NCBI RefSeq assembly: GCF_003268615.1
Contig: NZ_CP029844.1
Coordinates: 186,001 to 250,000, forward strand
Origin: Blattabacterium clevelandi
GTDB taxonomy: Bacteria > Bacteroidota > Bacteroidia > Flavobacteriales > Blattabacteriaceae
Length of the DNA stretch: 64,000 bases
Direction of reading: 5' to 3'
Every line of letters starts with the position of its first letter. Position 1 is the first letter of the stretch. Shown piece after piece: positions 19,605-27,725 of the stretch. The translations under genes were made by a program, and so were the position numbers. The notes beneath the pieces were generated by a model that made no database searches, was not told the DNA's origin, and saw only the letters and a program-made list of their open reading frames with translations.

Positions 19605-20084
19605 TTACCAATTATTAAATATTTTATTATATAGTTGAAAAACCAAATTATTAATAATTTTTTCTACTATAAGATAATTTTCTAATGGAAAATTATCTTT
19701 TTCAGAAAAAGATTCTATAATATCAAAATATTTTTCCCAATTTTTTTCTGGATTTAAATTATCTTTACAGTAAATTTTTACTGTCATTTTAATAAATTTT
19801 AATTTTGGATTTCTTCTCTTAATTATTTTATAATCTATAAAATCTCCATATAAATAAATATTTCCTCCCTTTGTTACAAAATTCCAAGGAGTATGTTTTA
19901 AAATAAAATTTTCAAATTTTTTTTTAAATTCAAAAGAAATAGATTTTCCTGAAATATTTATATTATCTGAAAAATTTCCAATTTCTATTGTTTTTTTATC
20001 CAATAAAGAAGGAGCATAATGACAATGACTATTATTAAAAAAAATGGGAACAAGAAATATAATAAGAATATTTTTATAAACCAT
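19605..20084 (-). CDS. lptE: LptE-like outer-membrane lipoprotein
   Basis: 159 aa with an N-terminal hydrophobic segment (residues 3-16) and a Cys at position 21. The body shows the LptE pattern of Bacteroidota: LxFxxxG(D/E)xxDY, a KMTVKIYCKD strand, FSEKDNF, and a C-terminal amphipathic end closing with NKIFNNW. LptE pairs with LptD to place LPS in the outer membrane. The lipobox is poor (NSHC instead of LxGC), so lipidation is doubtful. Overlaps the end of the sigma54 activator by 11 nt; position before secG supports the call. Confidence 0.72.
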   Translation of the reverse strand: MVYKNILIIFLVPIFFNNSHCHYAPSLLDKKTIEIGNFSDNINISGKSISFEFKKKFENFILKHTPWNFVTKGGNIYLYGDFIDYKIIKRRNPKLKFIKMTVKIYCKDNLNPEKNWEKYFDIIESFSEKDNFPLENYLIVEKIINNLVFQLYNKIFNNW

Positions 20085-21348
20085 ATTGTTTAATTTTTCT
20101 ATATAATGTTCTTTCTGAAATACCTAATTCTATTGCAGTTTTCTTTCTTTTTCCATTATTTTTTTTTAAAGCCTTTTGAATAAATTCTATTTCTTTTTTT
20201 TGTAATGAAAAAGAATCTGATTTTTCTTTTGAAAAATCTTCTTCTATTTCTTCATAATCAAGATCATATCTTGATAAAGGTTTTGAAGAATCTTTTAATT
20301 GAAATATTGAATCTTTCACTATAGATTTAATAGAATTATTGGAAGGATTAATTATTTTTCCAAATACTTTTTCCATAAGTTCTTGATTTTTTTTTATAAA
20401 TTTATTATCATTGTTATTTTTTATTAATTGTAATGTTAAATTTTTTAAATGATTTAAACTTTTCTTCATATCAAATAAAATTTTATATAGAAAATCTCTT
20501 TCGTTAGAAAAATTTTGAAAAAAATATTCGTTATTTCTCGAATGAGAAAATGATAAAGATGGAATATTTTCTGGAATATATTCTTTTAATTTTTCTGAAG
20601 AAATTTCACGTTTTTTTTCTATTATTGACATTTGTTCTATAAGATTTTTTAATTGTCTTATATTTCCGGGCCAAGGATATTTTTCTAAATATATTATAGC
20701 ATCTTCAGTCAATTTTACTGAAGGCATATGATATTTATCTGAAAAATCATTAGAAAATTTTTTAAATAATAATTGAATATCATTTTTACGAAAACGTAAA
20801 GGAGGAAGATTAATTTGAACTGTATTAAGACGATAATATAAATCTTCTCTAAATTTTCCTTTTTGAATAGATTCTAAAAGATTTAAATTAGTTGCAGCTA
20901 CAATCCGTATATTAGTTTTTTGTATTTTAGAAGAACCAACTTTTATAAATTCCCCTGTTTCTAAAATTCGAAGTAGACGAACTTGTGTAGTTAAAGGAAG
21001 TTCACCAACTTCATCCAAAAATATAGTTCCTCCATTTGCACCTTCAAAATAGCCTTTTCGCATACTTATAGCACCTGTAAAAGATCCTTTTTCATGTCCA
21101 AATAATTCACTATCAATAGTCCCTTCTGGAATGGCCCCACAATTTACAGCAATATAAGAATGATGTTTCCTATAGGAAAATTGATGAATTATTTTTGGTA
21201 TAAATTCTTTTCCTACTCCACTTTCTCCAAGAACTAGAACGGAAATATCTGTTGGTGCAACTTGAATAGTTTTTTCTAAAGCTCTATGCAAAGCATAATC
21301 ATTTCCAATAATGGAAAATTTTTTTTTTATGTTATGGATAGATTCCAT
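20074..21348 (-). CDS. Sigma54-dependent transcriptional activator (enhancer-binding protein)
   Basis: AAA+ activator that remodels sigma54-RNA polymerase. There is no N-terminal receiver domain; the AAA+ domain begins almost at once. Walker A GESGVGKE is at residues 41-48, the sigma54-contacting loop GSFTGA at 88-93 (Ser for the usual Ala), Walker B GGTIFLDE at 106-113. A Fis-type helix-turn-helix ends the protein (about 385-424, KTAIELGISERTLYRKIKQ). Length is 424 aa. The lack of an input domain suggests it is always on or is controlled by its amount. Lies between miaB and lptE; likely targets are the sigma54-like promoters of groS and dnaK. Confidence 0.93.
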   Translation of the reverse strand: MESIHNIKKKFSIIGNDYALHRALEKTIQVAPTDISVLVLGESGVGKEFIPKIIHQFSYRKHHSYIAVNCGAIPEGTIDSELFGHEKGSFTGAISMRKGYFEGANGGTIFLDEVGELPLTTQVRLLRILETGEFIKVGSSKIQKTNIRIVAATNLNLLESIQKGKFREDLYYRLNTVQINLPPLRFRKNDIQLLFKKFSNDFSDKYHMPSVKLTEDAIIYLEKYPWPGNIRQLKNLIEQMSIIEKKREISSEKLKEYIPENIPSLSFSHSRNNEYFFQNFSNERDFLYKILFDMKKSLNHLKNLTLQLIKNNNDNKFIKKNQELMEKVFGKIINPSNNSIKSIVKDSIFQLKDSSKPLSRYDLDYEEIEEDFSKEKSDSFSLQKKEIEFIQKALKKNNGKRKKTAIELGISERTLYRKIKQYGL

Positions 21349-21361
21349 ATATAGATTTTAC

Positions 21362-22741
21362 TTATTTATTTTTTTCTATTCCTATTCCCATTAATGTAGC
21401 AGATGTGTAATCCATTATTTTTATAAAAACGGTTTCTCCTATTTTATAAGTTTTTTTTGGAAAAACTATTACAATATTTTGTGTATTTTTTCCATACCAA
21501 TATTGATTATTTTTTTTAGATTCTCCTTCTATTAAAACTTCTTGAATTTTACCTATATATTTTTTCATTTGAAAAAGAGAATGATCTTTTTGTAAGTCAA
21601 TAATTTCTTTTAATCTTTTTTTTTTTATAATTTCTGGAACATTATCTTCTAATTTATTATAAGAATAAGTTCCAGGTCTAGGAGAATATGAAAACATATA
21701 ACCATAATTATACTTTACTTCATTCATTAAACTAAGTGTTTCTTGATGATCTTTTTCCTCTTCATTACAAAATCCAGTCATAATATCATGAGAAATAGAA
21801 CATTCAGGAATTATAGATCTAATTTTTTTAATTAAAAAAAGATATTTTTTACGAGTATATTTTCTATTCATTAATTTTAATATTTTATCGCTACCAGATT
21901 GAACTGGTAAATGAATATGTTTACATATATTGGAATGTTTTGATATTACTTCTATTACTTGATTGGACATATCATGTGGATTAGAAGTAGAAAAACGAAT
22001 TCTCATAAAAGGTATTTCTATAGCTAATACATCTAAAAGTTTAGAAAAATCTATTATTTTATTATTTTCAGTATATATTTTTTTATAATTTCTTTTTTTA
22101 AATCCATCGCTACCAAACCATACGTAAGAATCTACATTTTGACCTAAAAGAGTGACTTCTTTAAATCCTTTTTTATATAAAATTTTACATTCTTTAATTA
22201 TAGAATAAGGGTCACGGCTTTTTTCTCTTCCTCTTGTAAAAGGGACTATGCAAAAAGTACACATGTTATCACATCCTCTTGTGATACTCAAAAATGCTGT
22301 TATTTTATTTTTTTTTCTAAATGGGTTTATATTATCATAGGTTTCTTTTTTATATGAAAAAATATGAGAAATTTTTTCTCCTTTCATAGATAAACGAATT
22401 ATACTAGGTATTTTTTTATAAAAATCTGGTCCAATTGTAAAATTGATCAAATTATTATCTAAAAAATTTTTTTTCATTGAATTTGATAAACAACCCAAAA
22501 TACCAAATAATATAGGTTTTTCTTTTTTTAAATACTGTAATCTTTGTAATCTATTTTTTATAGTTAATTCTACTTTAGTCCTTATAGAACAAGAATTTAA
22601 TAAAATTATATTTGCTATTTTTAAATTTTCTGTTAAAAAAAATCCATTATTTAATAATATAGAAATAACTATTTCATTATCAGAAATATTCATTTGACAT
22701 CCATAACTTTCTATATAAAAAAAATTTTTTTTTCCATTCAT
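21362..22741 (-). CDS. miaB: tRNA-2-methylthio-N6-dimethylallyladenosine synthase
   Basis: Radical-SAM methylthiotransferase acting after MiaA on A37. The N-terminal UPF0004 domain has its three cluster Cys (YGCQMN, LNSCSIR, LGCLSN), the radical-SAM motif is CDNMCTFC within a TRGCDN block, and a TRAM domain closes the protein (GKIQEVLIEG onward). 459 aa, normal. The stop is 13 nt before the sigma54 activator start, so they are probably co-transcribed. A TGTCATTATGTCA motif lies upstream. Confidence 0.95.
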   Translation of the reverse strand: MNGKKNFFYIESYGCQMNISDNEIVISILLNNGFFLTENLKIANIILLNSCSIRTKVELTIKNRLQRLQYLKKEKPILFGILGCLSNSMKKNFLDNNLINFTIGPDFYKKIPSIIRLSMKGEKISHIFSYKKETYDNINPFRKKNKITAFLSITRGCDNMCTFCIVPFTRGREKSRDPYSIIKECKILYKKGFKEVTLLGQNVDSYVWFGSDGFKKRNYKKIYTENNKIIDFSKLLDVLAIEIPFMRIRFSTSNPHDMSNQVIEVISKHSNICKHIHLPVQSGSDKILKLMNRKYTRKKYLFLIKKIRSIIPECSISHDIMTGFCNEEEKDHQETLSLMNEVKYNYGYMFSYSPRPGTYSYNKLEDNVPEIIKKKRLKEIIDLQKDHSLFQMKKYIGKIQEVLIEGESKKNNQYWYGKNTQNIVIVFPKKTYKIGETVFIKIMDYTSATLMGIGIEKNK

Positions 22742-22795
22742 TTTTTTATTTATGTTATTTTATATTTAATAATTTTTTTTTAAAGATAAGAAAAA

Positions 22796-22808
22796 TGTCA
22801 TTATGTCA
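22796..22808. promoter_or_regulatory. TGTCATTATGTCA motif upstream of miaB / activator operon
   Basis: A 13-nt TGAC-type repeat in the 92-nt gap between pncB and miaB. On the minus strand it reads TGACATAATGACA, nearly identical to the reverse of the motif upstream of groS (19338-19350). It may be a regulator site, but no good -24/-12 promoter was found beside it. Confidence 0.4.
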
Positions 22809-22833
22809 TAAAATGAAAAATTAAATGATTATA

Positions 22834-24009
22834 TTATGGAATTTTAAGTATTTTTTTAGCGTAAAAAATCATTTTTTTATTTCCTGTAGATTTTTCTTTT
22901 ACATTGGAAAGTTTAATAACAGGTATCCATTTTTTTTTTGGAATAGCTTTTACCATTTTAATCACTATATTCATTGATGGAGGTCCAAAATCATTAGTAA
23001 AATTAGTACCTATACAAAAAAATGGAGTAATTTTATTTTTACAAAAAGAGGAAATATAAGCTATTTTATATGGATTAAGATTATCGGAAAATATAATTTT
23101 TTTTTGTAATGGATTTATTTTAAATTTTTGATAGTGTTTTATAGTTTCCTTAGTAAAGAAAATTGGATCTCCACTATCATGTCTAATACCTTCAAAAATA
23201 TTTGCTAATTTTTGATTAAAATTTTTTAAAAAAATAGGGGTAGTATATGTATCAGATAAGGCAATACCTAAATTTTTTCCATATATATTTAACCAATTTT
23301 TCATAGCGATTTTATCTGCTATATTAAATCCATATTTAGCTGCATGAAACATAATCCATTCATGTCCATGAGTCCCAATAGGTTTTATTGATAAAATATG
23401 GGATAAATGTACGTTACTGCTACCTATAAAAAAAGAAGATGCTTCTTTTTTGACTAATTTTAAAACTAATTTATGTATTTGATATGAAAACCTCCTTCTA
23501 GTACCGTATTCTCCAATTTTGATATTTAATTTTTTATATTGATTTAATTTTTTTTTAGTTAAAAAAATAATTTTTTGATCTGAAATTCTTTTTGCACCTG
23601 TTAATTGATAATATAATTCAGATATGATTGCCATTAAAGGGACTTCCCATAAAATAGTTCTATACCATAATCCCTCTATATGCATTTGTATATTTTTTCC
23701 TTTTTGAGATATATTAACTTCTTTTGGATTATATTGATATTTATTTAAAAAATCAAGATAAGTAGAATCTAAATAAGGACAATTTTTTTCTAAAAAAATC
23801 CTTTCTTCATTGGATAGTTTAAGATATGACATTTTATCAAGATTTTCTTTTAAAAGATTGGCAAAATTTTTGGGAAAAGAATGTTTTCCACGATTTATAA
23901 ATTCATATTTAGTTTTTACTAAAGGAAATAATTTGATTACAGCATTTTGCATAGTAAATTTATAAAAATCATTATCTAATAAAGACGATACAATAGAAAA
24001 TTCATTCAT
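22834..24009 (-). CDS. pncB: Nicotinate phosphoribosyltransferase
   Basis: Makes nicotinate mononucleotide from nicotinate and PRPP, the entry to NAD by salvage. The N-terminal SLLDNDFYKFTMQ signature, GTRRRFSYQ, the GTHGHEW active-site region, and GIRHDSGDP (phosphate binding) are intact. 391 aa, normal. This suggests dependence on imported or host nicotinate unless a de novo pathway exists elsewhere. Confidence 0.96.
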   Translation of the reverse strand: MNEFSIVSSLLDNDFYKFTMQNAVIKLFPLVKTKYEFINRGKHSFPKNFANLLKENLDKMSYLKLSNEERIFLEKNCPYLDSTYLDFLNKYQYNPKEVNISQKGKNIQMHIEGLWYRTILWEVPLMAIISELYYQLTGAKRISDQKIIFLTKKKLNQYKKLNIKIGEYGTRRRFSYQIHKLVLKLVKKEASSFFIGSSNVHLSHILSIKPIGTHGHEWIMFHAAKYGFNIADKIAMKNWLNIYGKNLGIALSDTYTTPIFLKNFNQKLANIFEGIRHDSGDPIFFTKETIKHYQKFKINPLQKKIIFSDNLNPYKIAYISSFCKNKITPFFCIGTNFTNDFGPPSMNIVIKMVKAIPKKKWIPVIKLSNVKEKSTGNKKMIFYAKKILKIP

Positions 24010-24174
24010 TAATTCATTAAATATATTTTTCGATAATTATCAAAAAAGTATTATTTGGAATACTTGAAAATAAAAAATTTTTTATAAAATAATTGAAAAA
24101 ATCTTGTTTTTTTATATATGAAGTTAAAAAACTTCTTCAAGAAGAATATTTTTCTTTTAGAAAGAATATTTCTC

Positions 24175-24182
24175 TAAATTTG
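24175..24182 (+). promoter_or_regulatory. Possible Bacteroidota -7 element upstream of the RRM gene
   Basis: TAAATTTG matches the -7 consensus TAnnTTTG and ends 25 nt before the RRM-protein ATG. No clear -33 TTTG was seen. Upstream are small hairpins made of GAAGTT/AACTTC and CTTCTT/AAGAAG (24120-24144). Confidence 0.4.
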
Positions 24183-24207
24183 CTTTTAAAACAATTTATT
24201 TTTTAAT

Positions 24208-24477
24208 ATGGATTATACGAAATTATACGTTGGCAATTTATCTTATGATATGACAGAACAAGAATTAAAAGAATATTTTGAATCTATAGGAGAAGTTATT
24301 AACGCAAAAATTATTTTTGACGAATCTACTTCTAATAAAAGAAGTAAAGGATTTGGATTTATAGAGATGTCTAATGAAGAAAATGCAAAACAAGCTATAG
24401 AAAAATTAAATGGAACAGAATTTATGGGAAGAAATATTATTGTTTCTGTAGCTAGACCAAGGATAAAAAGGGATTAA
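24208..24477 (+). CDS. RNA-binding protein, single RRM domain
   Basis: 89-residue RNA-recognition-motif protein. RNP2 is LYVGNL (residues 6-11) and RNP1 is KGFGFIEM (47-54); the fold occupies nearly the whole protein, ending with a basic tail (ARPRIKRD). Such glycine-poor single-RRM proteins are common in Bacteroidota and cyanobacteria and bind single-stranded RNA, perhaps at low temperature. Targets unknown. Confidence 0.93.
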   Translation: MDYTKLYVGNLSYDMTEQELKEYFESIGEVINAKIIFDESTSNKRSKGFGFIEMSNEENAKQAIEKLNGTEFMGRNIIVSVARPRIKRD

Positions 24478-24595
24478 TTTTTTTTCCTTTTTCTATACGT
24501 CTACATCTGTTTATTATACAAATGAAAATGAATAAATACTGAAATATTAATAAATAATTAATTAATCATGTTAGTGTATTAATTATATGGATTTT

Positions 24596-25468
24596 ATGAA
24601 AGAATTATATGGAACAGGTGTAGCGTTAGTTACTCCTTTTAAAAAAAATAGAAAAATTGATTTTAATGGACTTGAAAAACTTCTAAAATATATAGAAGAT
24701 AAAGTGGATTATTTAATAATATTAGGTACTACAGCCGAAACTTCTACTTTAGAAGAAAATGAAAAAAAAGATATAATTGAATGTATTAAAAATTCTAATT
24801 ATAAAAAAATACCTTTAATATTAGGTATAGGAGGTAATAATACAGAAGATGTTATAAAAAAAATAAAAAATATTAATTTATCAGATTTTTTAGCAATTCT
24901 TTCTATTTCTCCTTATTATAATAATCCATCTCAAGAAGGAATATATCAACATTTTAAATCTATTATTAATAATACAGATGCAAATATAATCGTTTATAAT
25001 GTTCCTAAGAGAACAGGATCTAATGTTTTTCCTGAAACGATTATTCGTTTAGCTAATAATTTTAATAGAATTATAGGAATAAAAGAAGCATCTGGTAATA
25101 TTTTACAATCTTATAAAATTATTAAAAAAAAACCAAAGAATTTTAGTGTGATAGCAGGAGATGATTTTATTTCTTTGCCTTTAATATTAGGAGGAGGAAA
25201 TGGAATTATATCTGTAATAGCTCAAGGATTTCCAGATAAAATATCTAAAATGATTTCTTTAGCAAAAAAAAATAAAGTAAAAGAATCTTTTTCGATCTTT
25301 TATGAAATTTTTAATATGATTGATCTTCTTTATGAAGAAGGGAATCCTACTGGTATTAAAACTTTTTTAGATATTATAGGTATATGTAGTTCCTATGTAA
25401 GATTACCATTATTAAGTGGAACTTCTAATTTAAAAAAAAAAATGCAATGTTTATTAAAAAAACTATAA
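24596..25468 (+). CDS. dapA: 4-hydroxy-tetrahydrodipicolinate synthase
   Basis: Condenses pyruvate with aspartate semialdehyde, the first committed step to diaminopimelate (peptidoglycan) and lysine. GTGVALVTPF at the start, GTTAETSTL, the Tyr in VYNVPKRTGSN and the Schiff-base Lys in GIKEASGN are all present. The ATG at 24596 fits family N-termini; another in-frame ATG at 24587 adds three residues. 290 aa. A likely nutritional gene of the symbiosis. Confidence 0.96.
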   Translation: MKELYGTGVALVTPFKKNRKIDFNGLEKLLKYIEDKVDYLIILGTTAETSTLEENEKKDIIECIKNSNYKKIPLILGIGGNNTEDVIKKIKNINLSDFLAILSISPYYNNPSQEGIYQHFKSIINNTDANIIVYNVPKRTGSNVFPETIIRLANNFNRIIGIKEASGNILQSYKIIKKKPKNFSVIAGDDFISLPLILGGGNGIISVIAQGFPDKISKMISLAKKNKVKESFSIFYEIFNMIDLLYEEGNPTGIKTFLDIIGICSSYVRLPLLSGTSNLKKKMQCLLKKL

Positions 25469-25490
25469 ATAAATTAATTATTTAATTTTT

Positions 25491-26018
25491 ATGTTTAGTA
25501 AAAAAATACAAATAGAATTAAAAAAACAATTAAATAGAGAATTAGAATCTTCTCAATTATATTTATCTATGGCTTCTTGGGTTGAATATAAATATGGTAG
25601 TCTTGATGGGATATATAATTTTTTATATGATCATTCAGATGAAGAAAGAAGACATATGTTGAAATTAATCAAGTATATCAATAAAAGAGGAGGATATGTG
25701 GATAATTTTAATCAAAGTAAATATTATATTTTTGAAAAAATTTCATATAATTCTTTGATGGATTTATTTCATCAATTATTTGAACATGAAAGAAAAATTT
25801 CTTTAGAAATTAATTTTTTAGTTGAATTATCATTACAAGAAAAAGATTTTTTTACTTATAATTTTTTACAATGGTATGTTGAAGAACAAATAGAAGAAGA
25901 AGTTTTAATAAAAAAAATATTGGATAAAATTGAATTAATTGGAGAAGATAAAGGAGGCTTATATTTATTTAATCATGATATCAAAAATTTTTATCAAAAA
26001 AATGTGGAAAAAAATTAA
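25491..26018 (+). CDS. ftnA: Non-haem ferritin
   Basis: Iron-storage four-helix bundle forming 24-mers. The ferroxidase residues are visible in RELESSQLYL (Glu17) and EERRHMLKL (Glu51/52 and His55), with further acidic residues in FEHERKIS and EEQIEEE. 175 aa is normal. It follows dapA after 22 nt. The gene probably stores iron and limits Fenton damage. Confidence 0.93.
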   Translation: MFSKKIQIELKKQLNRELESSQLYLSMASWVEYKYGSLDGIYNFLYDHSDEERRHMLKLIKYINKRGGYVDNFNQSKYYIFEKISYNSLMDLFHQLFEHERKISLEINFLVELSLQEKDFFTYNFLQWYVEEQIEEEVLIKKILDKIELIGEDKGGLYLFNHDIKNFYQKNVEKN

Positions 26019-26024
26019 ATAATT

Positions 26025-26672
26025 ATGAACTATACAAAAATTATCTTTTTATGGTTATTTTTAATAACTGGATGTTATAATGGAAAACATTTATCAAATT
26101 GGGATCCTACTTTTTATAATAAAAAAAATGAAATTTCTATATTGGAAAATATTTTTCGAAAATTGAATCTTTTTTCAAAAAAAAAATATTTAGGAAATAA
26201 TTATGAGGAAAATGAATCATTTAAACGTGGATTGAATTATTATTTTAAATCTTTAAATTTTGATTTAGATCAAAAGACAACTAGAGAGGCAATTGAAAAT
26301 TTAAATAAATTCATTAAAGAATATCCAAATAGTTCAAAAATAGAAGAAATTAATGAAATTTTAAATAAATTATCAAAAAAACTTGAAAAAAAAGATTATT
26401 ATATTGCTAATACATATTTTTTTATGAAAAAATATCAGTCTTCTTTAATTTATTTTCAAGATTTTTTAAATAATTTTCCGAAAAGTAATTTTAAAGAAGA
26501 TGTTTTATACAAAATTTGTTTAATTACATATAAACTTTCTATTAATAATAATAAAAATAAAAAAAATCAAATTTTAAATTTTCTTAAGGCATATTATAGA
26601 TATGTTAAATCATATCCAAATTCTCCTAATATAAAAAAATTAAAAATATTTTATGAAAAATTATTAAAATAA
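26025..26672 (+). CDS. bamD: Outer-membrane assembly lipoprotein BamD
   Basis: Lipoprotein with a signal peptide and lipobox LITGC (Cys17), followed by TPR-like repeats (FKRGLNYYFKSL, then repeated NxFPKSxxxEE-type and PNSPN-type motifs). BamD docks with BamA to fold outer-membrane proteins. 215 aa, slightly short of the usual 240-270. Its stop overlaps the omega-like gene start (TAATG); this bamD-omega order is usual in Bacteroidota. Confidence 0.88.
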   Translation: MNYTKIIFLWLFLITGCYNGKHLSNWDPTFYNKKNEISILENIFRKLNLFSKKKYLGNNYEENESFKRGLNYYFKSLNFDLDQKTTREAIENLNKFIKEYPNSSKIEEINEILNKLSKKLEKKDYYIANTYFFMKKYQSSLIYFQDFLNNFPKSNFKEDVLYKICLITYKLSINNNKNKKNQILNFLKAYYRYVKSYPNSPNIKKLKIFYEKLLK

Positions 26673-26983
26673 TGAATTTTAAAAAAATTAAAGCTCCAAT
26701 AAATACAGAAACAATAGATCGTGAAGAATTGGAAAAAAAATCTGGGAAAAATATCTATGGAACTATTTGTATTCTAGAAAGAATTAGTCAAAAAATTAGT
26801 CAAAAAATTAAAGAAGATTTGGACAAAAAATTGGAAGAATTCAATTTTATCAATAAAAATAATTTAGAAGAAATTTTTGAAAATAAAGAACAAATAGATT
26901 TATCTAAATTTTATGAAAAACTTCCAAAATCTACATCTATTTCTATTCAATATTTATTAGATAATAAAATAAAAATTAATTAA
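26672..26983 (+). CDS. rpoZ: DNA-directed RNA polymerase omega-like subunit (RpoZ, Bacteroidota type)
   Basis: 103-residue protein with the Bacteroidota omega-type pattern: KAPINTETIDREELEK, then a helix with IERISQKIS-like residues, then LEEIFENKEQIDLSKFYEKLPKSTSISIQYL. Omega stabilises the RNAP beta' subunit. In free-living relatives coaBC follows directly; here it is missing and transaldolase converges instead (8-nt overlap). Confidence 0.85.
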   Translation: MNFKKIKAPINTETIDREELEKKSGKNIYGTICILERISQKISQKIKEDLDKKLEEFNFINKNNLEEIFENKEQIDLSKFYEKLPKSTSISIQYLLDNKIKIN

Positions 26984-27638
26984 TAATATTTTCGTAATCT
27001 TCTAAAAATTTTTTCAATCCTATTTTTGTTAATGGATGATTAAATAAAGATAAAATTATTTTTAATGGAGATGTTACTGCATATATTCCTATTTTAGAAC
27101 ATTCTATAATTTGTAATGGATTACGTATGGAAGCTGCTAGAATTTTTGTATCAAAGTGATAATTATCATAAATATTTTTAATCTCTTTTATTAAATTTAA
27201 TCCATTATATGATAAATCTTCTAATCTTCCTAAAAATGGAGAAATATAATTAGATCCTGATTTTGCTGCTAAAATAGCTTGACCAGATGAAAATACCAAA
27301 GTACAATTAGTTTTAATATTTTTTTTTGATAAATATTTTATTGCTTTAATTCCATCTTTAATCATCGGAATTTTTACTACAATTTTTGGATGTAAAAGTG
27401 AAAGCTTTTCGCCTTCTTGAATCATATCCATATAATTTGTACTTATTAATTCTGCACTTACATCTCCTTCCTCATCATCTAAAAGATGACAAATAGATAT
27501 ATAATGATTATAAATATCTTTTTTTTGGATAGATTCTCTTGATATTAAAGAAGGATTTGTAGTCACTCCATTTAATACTCCTAATTTTTTTGCTTTTTTT
27601 ATTTCTTTTAAATTAGCTGTATCTATAAAAAATTTCAT
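26976..27638 (-). CDS. tal: Transaldolase, TalC/Fsa family
   Basis: Small-type transaldolase of 220 aa. FIDTAN at the start, GVTTNPSLI, and the Schiff-base Lys89 in IVVKIPM are the family marks. It moves dihydroxyacetone units in the non-oxidative pentose phosphate pathway, or acts as fructose-6-phosphate aldolase; sequence alone does not decide. Its end overlaps the rpoZ-like gene convergently. Confidence 0.92.
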   Translation of the reverse strand: MKFFIDTANLKEIKKAKKLGVLNGVTTNPSLISRESIQKKDIYNHYISICHLLDDEEGDVSAELISTNYMDMIQEGEKLSLLHPKIVVKIPMIKDGIKAIKYLSKKNIKTNCTLVFSSGQAILAAKSGSNYISPFLGRLEDLSYNGLNLIKEIKNIYDNYHFDTKILAASIRNPLQIIECSKIGIYAVTSPLKIILSLFNHPLTKIGLKKFLEDYENIIN

Positions 27639-27725
27639 ATATTTTTTTTCTAATTAAGAAAAACAAATTTATAAAAAAATTGAGAATAAAAATTTGTAAA
27701 TTTATATCTATCAAAAATTATAGTT

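Noticed and set aside
24120-24144. Small hairpins upstream of the RRM gene (GAAGTT/AACTTC and CTTCTT/AAGAAG)
   Set aside because: Short and competing repeats; could be an RNA thermosensor or a remnant terminator for pncB's opposite side, but nothing in the sequence decides.
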